A stretch of 64,000 bases of DNA from Pteria penguin (Eukaryota; Mollusca; Bivalvia; Pterioida; Pteriidae): the NCBI GenBank assembly GCA_035048485.1, contig CM068580.1, positions 60,438,983-60,502,982 on the forward strand, read 5' to 3'. Numbering within the stretch: the stretch's first letter is position 1; each line of letters begins with the position of its first letter. A program made the position numbers and the translations under genes. The notes beneath the pieces are model-generated. The model was not told the DNA's origin. It made no database searches and was given only the letters and a program-made list of their open reading frames with translations. Below are positions 60,140-64,000 of the stretch, piece after piece.

Positions 60140-60460
60140 CAGCTTCCTTGGACTTTGCTCTTACTACAGAAAGTTTGCGAAAATTGCACGACCATTGCAT
60201 AGACTATGCGAGTATGGGTAAAAATTTGAATGGACCAAATGTTGCGAAGAGTCATTTGTAACTTTGAAGAACAAACTTGTAACTACCCCTATTCTGGCAT
60301 ACCCTCTACCTGATCTTGGATTCATCCTGGATACAGACGCAAGTGACAAAGGTGTTGGTGTCGTGCTTTTTTCAAAATCAAGAGGGATCAGAAAGAGTAA
60401 TCGCCTACATGAGTAAAGTGATGAACAAGGACGAGGAACAATAATTGATAACGTAGCAAT
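60140..60460 (+). pseudogene. gypsy RNase H region
   Basis: The blocks SYYRKFAKIARPLHRLCEYG, FVTLKNKLVTTPILAYPLPD, LGFILDTDASDKGVGVVLF and VIAYMSKVMNKDEEQ follow the RT, with the catalytic Asp in DTDAS. Stops at about 60220 and 60440 and a frameshift near 60372 break it. Confidence 0.7.
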
Positions 60461-60809
60461 TTCATGGATGAAAAATATGAAGAAACCAACCCGACAGACA
60501 GCTCGTTGGCTCCAAGGGATAGGTACCTATAACCTAGAAATAGTTTACGGAGCTGGTCTAAAGCACTCGAACGCTGACGATAAGTGTTGTGACCAGGGTT
60601 AATCTCACAAAAGAAAATACAGTCCATAATAACATTACCATTTCGGGATTTCGGGCTGGGAACCAAGTGATTCGGCAAGCTCAACTAAGGGATGGAGATA
60701 TTTCAACGATATTTGTACATAATGAGAATGGGGACCCAAAACCACCATGGAACATGGTATCTCAAGGATAAAGTATAATGAAAACCATATGGAGGTAATG
60801 GGACAGACT

Positions 60810-61095
60810 GAAGATTGAAGGAGGGCTATTATACCGCCAATTTATAGATGAAGAAAGAGATCTTGATGTTCTTCAACTGTTTTTTCTAAAGACACTAATA
60901 AACGATGTCCTGTATAACTTTCATGACAACCCAACCGCCGGAAACCTTGGTGCAAAGAAAACCTTAAGTTGCATTCAACAATCATTTTACTGGACTCAGA
61001 TGAAAAACGATGTTAAACAGTACTGTAAACTATGTGATTCTTGTGCTGAAAGAAAACAAGTAGAGCTCCTCTCAAAACTTTTAAGGTTGGTAAAC
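60810..61095 (+). pseudogene. gypsy integrase zinc-binding domain
   Basis: The frame reads GGLLYRQFIDEERDLDVLQL, then LYNFHDNPTAGNLGAKKT, SFYWTQMKNDVKQYCKLCDS and CAERK. The HHCC finger has lost its second His (GNLG instead of the usual GHLG). A frame break near 61090 separates it from the catalytic core. Confidence 0.7.
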
Positions 61096-61097
61096 CC

Positions 61098-61538
61098 ATG
61101 GAACGAGTTGCTATTGATATTTTAGGACCATTACCAATGTCTAAGCTGAAAATTGTTTTAGTGGTATGTGACTCTTTCACTAAATGGACTGAGGCCTATC
61201 CAATTCCAGATCAAGAATCCCTGACCATTAACAAAGTACTAGTAAATGAAATTATCTGTAGATTTGGAGCCCCCTTACAACTCCACTCGGACCAGGGAAG
61301 TTTGTTTGAATCCCAGGTGTTTCAAAATATGTGTTCGATGTTCAGAATACAGAAGACAAGGACTACGAGTCAACGACCACAGGCCAATGGAATTGTTGAA
61401 AGATTCAATAGGACATTACTATCTATGTTGACCATGCATAGTGAGAAGAACCAGAGATCATGGGAAATCATACTTCCTCAAGTGATTATGGCTTACCGCT
61501 CATCAGTACACTCAAGCATCGGCGTGACACCAAAGTAA
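61098..61538 (+). CDS. gypsy integrase catalytic core, open frame
   Basis: 146 codons without interruption. The DD35E triad is complete: Asp7 in AIDILGP, Asp65 in LHSDQGSLFESQ and Glu101 in ANGIVERFNRTL, with exactly 35 residues between the last two. Integrase joins retroelement cDNA to the genome. The ATG used here is internal; in the parent polyprotein the frame came from upstream. It stops at 61536-61538 (TAA) where the family continues, so it is not an independent gene. Confidence 0.8.
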   Translation: MERVAIDILGPLPMSKLKIVLVVCDSFTKWTEAYPIPDQESLTINKVLVNEIICRFGAPLQLHSDQGSLFESQVFQNMCSMFRIQKTRTTSQRPQANGIVERFNRTLLSMLTMHSEKNQRSWEIILPQVIMAYRSSVHSSIGVTPK

Positions 61539-61965
61539 ATGATGTTGGGTAGGAATATAATAATGCAAATGGCTGTGGTCACTCCTAGACCACCAAATAC
61601 ATACATGGAAATAACTGGCGAGGACTATGTTAATAAACCACAGAAGACAATGTCAGACATTCATGAAGATGCTAGGAGGTGTCTGAAAAAGAATATGGAA
61701 TATCAGAAGAAACATAATTTGAAGTTACAATCAAGGGAATGTGCTGTTGGAAAACCGGTGTGGTTGCAAGACTCATCTAAATAGACAGGTGCTTGCAGTA
61801 AATTGACATTCAAGTTGAAGGGAACATACGTAATTACAAGAAAGTTGGATGAAGTAACCTATTTGCTTAAGCGATCTGCCAAACAGAAAAGTAAAGCTTA
61901 TCACATAGACAGATTACTACCATACGGGGGCAAAAACCCTGGCACATGGTTCAAGGTCCAGGAGT
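61539..61965 (+). pseudogene. gypsy integrase C-terminal region
   Basis: MMLGRNIIMQMAVVTPRPP, DIHEDARRCLKKNMEYQKKH and VGKPVWLQDSSK continue the integrase after a stop. SKLTFKLKGTYVITRKLDEV and AYHIDRLLPYGGKNPGTWF then lead to TAG at 61963-61965. This matches the GPY/F-like end of gypsy integrases, with two nonsense codons (at 61536 and 61782). Confidence 0.75.
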
Positions 61966-63151
61966 AGATGGTGACCATAAAAGTTATGACAAGGTGATAT
62001 GGAACAGAGGCGGACATATTTTATTTTCATTTTCCCATTCTCAATGAGATTCATGCAGAGATTTTGATGGAACGATTTTGTTAGGATTAATAAGCAATCG
62101 CAGTTTTAGTTGCCTGCATTCCAAGGTTACAGTCATAATATTGTCAAAATGGCCTTTTGCTCACACAAAGAGGAGGTTTAAGGAGCATGTGCAGCCAGCC
62201 CCTCATGGAAGGTTGAAAGTACTTAGCCCATTTTGTAGGACGAGGGAAATGATCTACCATAGAGCTAGAGACCTCAAAACTCATGTTTCAAAGAGACACA
62301 TGGATGAAGTAAAGAGGACTGGCATGCCAATTAATTTGCTTTTCTCTGAAAACAACTTTTTCTGGGTAGCACTTCATCCATCAGACTACAGAGCCTTTGT
62401 GGACCCTACTGAAGAGCACACCAGATAAGCAATACAAATGCGAGAAACAGTGTTGATGTGGAAAAGAACAACGAGTGCCACGACAAGAAGGATTAGAGGG
62501 AGTTGGCAAGATAGTTGAAAACAGGGACCTACAATATACAGGACAGTGATAGAAATTATGGGTAACAAAAGCCTATATAGTTCTAGGAAGCCCGACATTT
62601 CATTTTTAGAGGTGAAGAACAAATCCGGGCACGTAACCGCAAGTTTACTGGAGGGTCATCGATTGTAAAAATGCACCATAGATGACAAAATTTTGATGGA
62701 TGCACGGTCTATCTCCAGTTTCACTAGAAAGATGGCATTCCTAAAAACAAACAAACAAACAAAAAAACAAAAAAAAAAAAACAAAAAAAACAAAACAAAA
62801 AGATCTTCCATCAGATGGATATATTAAGCACTCTTGGACATACTGAGGACATTAAGAAGTAGAGCAGGGGCCACAGTAGGAGTTGATGATAGACAAATTA
62901 TTGGGGTGAAAACTAGAGACCAGATAGAGCCAGAAATAGAGCTGTTTGCTCACTCCAAGTTTGACCCTGGATCTCCTAGCCCATCTAACACTTTACTCCA
63001 GTGCAAGACGTTCAAAAAGGAAGAAATGCGGATTCTGTCATGGATAGAGCGGAAGTGTGGAATATTGATTGACAGGTCGTGTCAGCGTGAAAACAAAGAC
63101 GCCATTTTGCCTGACATTGCCCGATAATGTGAGAAGCGGAGAGAAATAGTG
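61966..63151 (+). other. coding-like relics, unassigned
   Basis: 62199-62430 encodes VLSPFCRTREMIYHRARDLK, THVSKRHMDEVKRTG and SDYRAFVDPTEEHTR, resembling a C2H2-type finger that lacks its first Cys. 62834-63127 is open (MDILRTLRSRAGATVG) with no recognised domain. (CAAA)n and A-rich runs lie at 62745-62802. These may be exons of the same host or transposon family as the THAP remnant; not resolved. Confidence 0.4.
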
Positions 63152-63361
63152 AAGAGGTGCTGTTGGGGCACCTGTAAGACAGATGACAGGTTCCCCGATC
63201 GATCAGAAGGGGATATAACTTTCATACCATTTCCTAATCCCCTCAGGTCTCTTGACAAGGCAAGGAAATGGATCCATCTATGCGGCAGACTGTATAATCA
63301 GCTGAATTAAGACATCCTGCGAGATCGCAACAAAGCCAAAAACCTGTTTCTTTCTTCAAAG
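63152..63361 (+). pseudogene. THAP-type zinc finger exon remnant
   Basis: The frame reads KRCCWGTCKTDDRFPDRSEG, ITFIPFPNPLRSLDKARKW and IHLCGRLYNQLN, then TAA at about 63308, before RDRNKAKNLFLSSK and a cttcaaag|gtactt donor. The CC..C start, the F-P and the K-W...CGR spacing match THAP domains found beside DDE_4-type transposases and in host DNA-binding proteins. The final C-x2-H would be in the next exon. The stop codon indicates a relic. Confidence 0.6.
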
Positions 63362-63583
63362 GTACTTGTAACAAAGTCAGTGTGACACTGAAATATTTTG
63401 ATAATTTATTTGCACATAAAAATTAACATGGCAATCGTTTTAAGCGTATTTTGACGAGGGAAGAAAAGGGGGGGGGTGTTAACTGGTTCATGCACTGTTC
63501 CAATCCCAATGCCTACGCCATGGCATTGCAATATACTGAATACGGTAGCTGCACGAGTATAAATCTCACAGGCGCATTAATAG

Positions 63584-64000
63584 GCGGTCACTAATAGTGG
63601 TTGTCCGAGTCCGAGTTGAAGAAAAGCCGAGTTGAGAATTAAATCGCCCACAACTTCCTTAATTTGGCATGGATTGACACCATATTTGAAATAATATATC
63701 AAAATGTATGTTAAAATATATTGGCAATATAAAAGTTTAAACATTTTCAGCGTTGTTATAATTATGGTCGATTTTCCTATTCTCAGGTCACTAAAAGTGG
63801 TAATTGGGAGCCGAGTCAGGAGCCGAGTTGAGATGTTAATCGCCCACTGTTTCCTTAATTTAATATGGATTGACGCCAAATTTGGAATAATATATCCTGA
63901 TAAAGAGTTAAATATATTGATATTGTCCAATTAAAAAAAAAATCGGTCATTTTCATAATTATGCCCAATGGGTGATTTATTGATAGTTGGAAGCCGAGTT
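63584..64000 (+). repeat. satellite-like tandem repeat, period about 202 bp, running off the window
   Basis: ggtcactaatagtggttgtc at 63584 and ggtcactaaaagtggtaatt at 63786 each begin a unit. Each unit contains gccgagttgaga, aatcgcccac, ttccttaattt and tatggattgac.cc. A third unit starts near 63970 and is cut by the window end. Confidence 0.8.

Larger units (their letters stand above)
57688..61965 (+). mobile_element. Ty3/gypsy LTR retrotransposon, decayed
   Basis: It starts with a primer-binding site tggtgtcagaagtgggat (57688-57705), complementary in pattern to a tRNA-Leu 3' end. A gag start (atggctgaagcagc, 57792), protease-linker, RT, RNase H and integrase follow in Ty3/gypsy order and end at 61965. 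Gag is replaced by an inserted repeat block. No 3' LTR is recognised before the THAP remnant at 63.15 kb. Stops and frameshifts occur throughout except in the integrase core. Confidence 0.85.

Overview
The window looks like nuclear DNA of an animal, most likely a bivalve or other lophotrochozoan. It is AT-rich and has intron-interrupted genes with phase-consistent exons and GT/AG splice sites. It also has long (TA)n, (TATC)n and (AAT)n microsatellites, tRNA-derived SINEs, and many classes of degraded transposon. The species assignment is inference from repeat style. No prokaryotic features are present.

Left half (about 0.4-38.6 kb, + strand): one locus built of complement-control-protein (CCP/Sushi) exons. 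Every good CCP exon is a symmetrical phase 1-1 exon of 177 or 180 bp. Intact exons lie at 525-701, 4829-5005, 20893-21069, 22629-22805, 24383-24559 and 34405-34584. They are followed by a phase-compatible linker exon (35458-35505), a transmembrane exon (37548-37617) and a terminal exon (38445-38565). The terminal exon encodes a 40-residue cytoplasmic tail with two YxxL motifs. Together these give a coherent 3' end for an undescribed CCP-domain membrane receptor; the signal-peptide exon is not visible here. Broken CCP exons lie at 9592-9766, at 9944-10080 plus 14534-14576 (one exon split by a hAT-like insertion), and at 33925-34112. One paralogous block (15.8-17.2 kb) has lost its exon.

Inside this locus sit an ISL2EU-like DNA transposon (17.2-20.2 kb: SAP/SWIM/YqaJ nuclease on +, DDE transposase on -), a PAT/DIRS-like tyrosine-recombinase retroelement on the - strand (about 24.7-29.2 kb), and a 1.74-kb tandem array (20224-25939). 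The array co-amplified a CCP exon together with the 3' end of the DIRS-like element.

Middle (38.6-56 kb): LINE fragments, a SINE whose pre-insertion site is preserved in a second LTR-like copy, and a multi-exon gene of an unnamed multicopy family. Its 5' exons lie on + (50.8-55.8 kb) and its 3' exons on - (47.2-43.0 kb). Exon phases join exactly across the two halves, which suggests one ancestral gene broken by an 8-9 kb inversion and now decaying.

Right end (57.6-64 kb): a decayed Ty3/gypsy retrotransposon with a tRNA-Leu-type primer site, a lost RT catalytic motif and an open DD35E integrase. A THAP-type zinc-finger exon remnant and a roughly 200-bp tandem satellite that runs out of the window follow.
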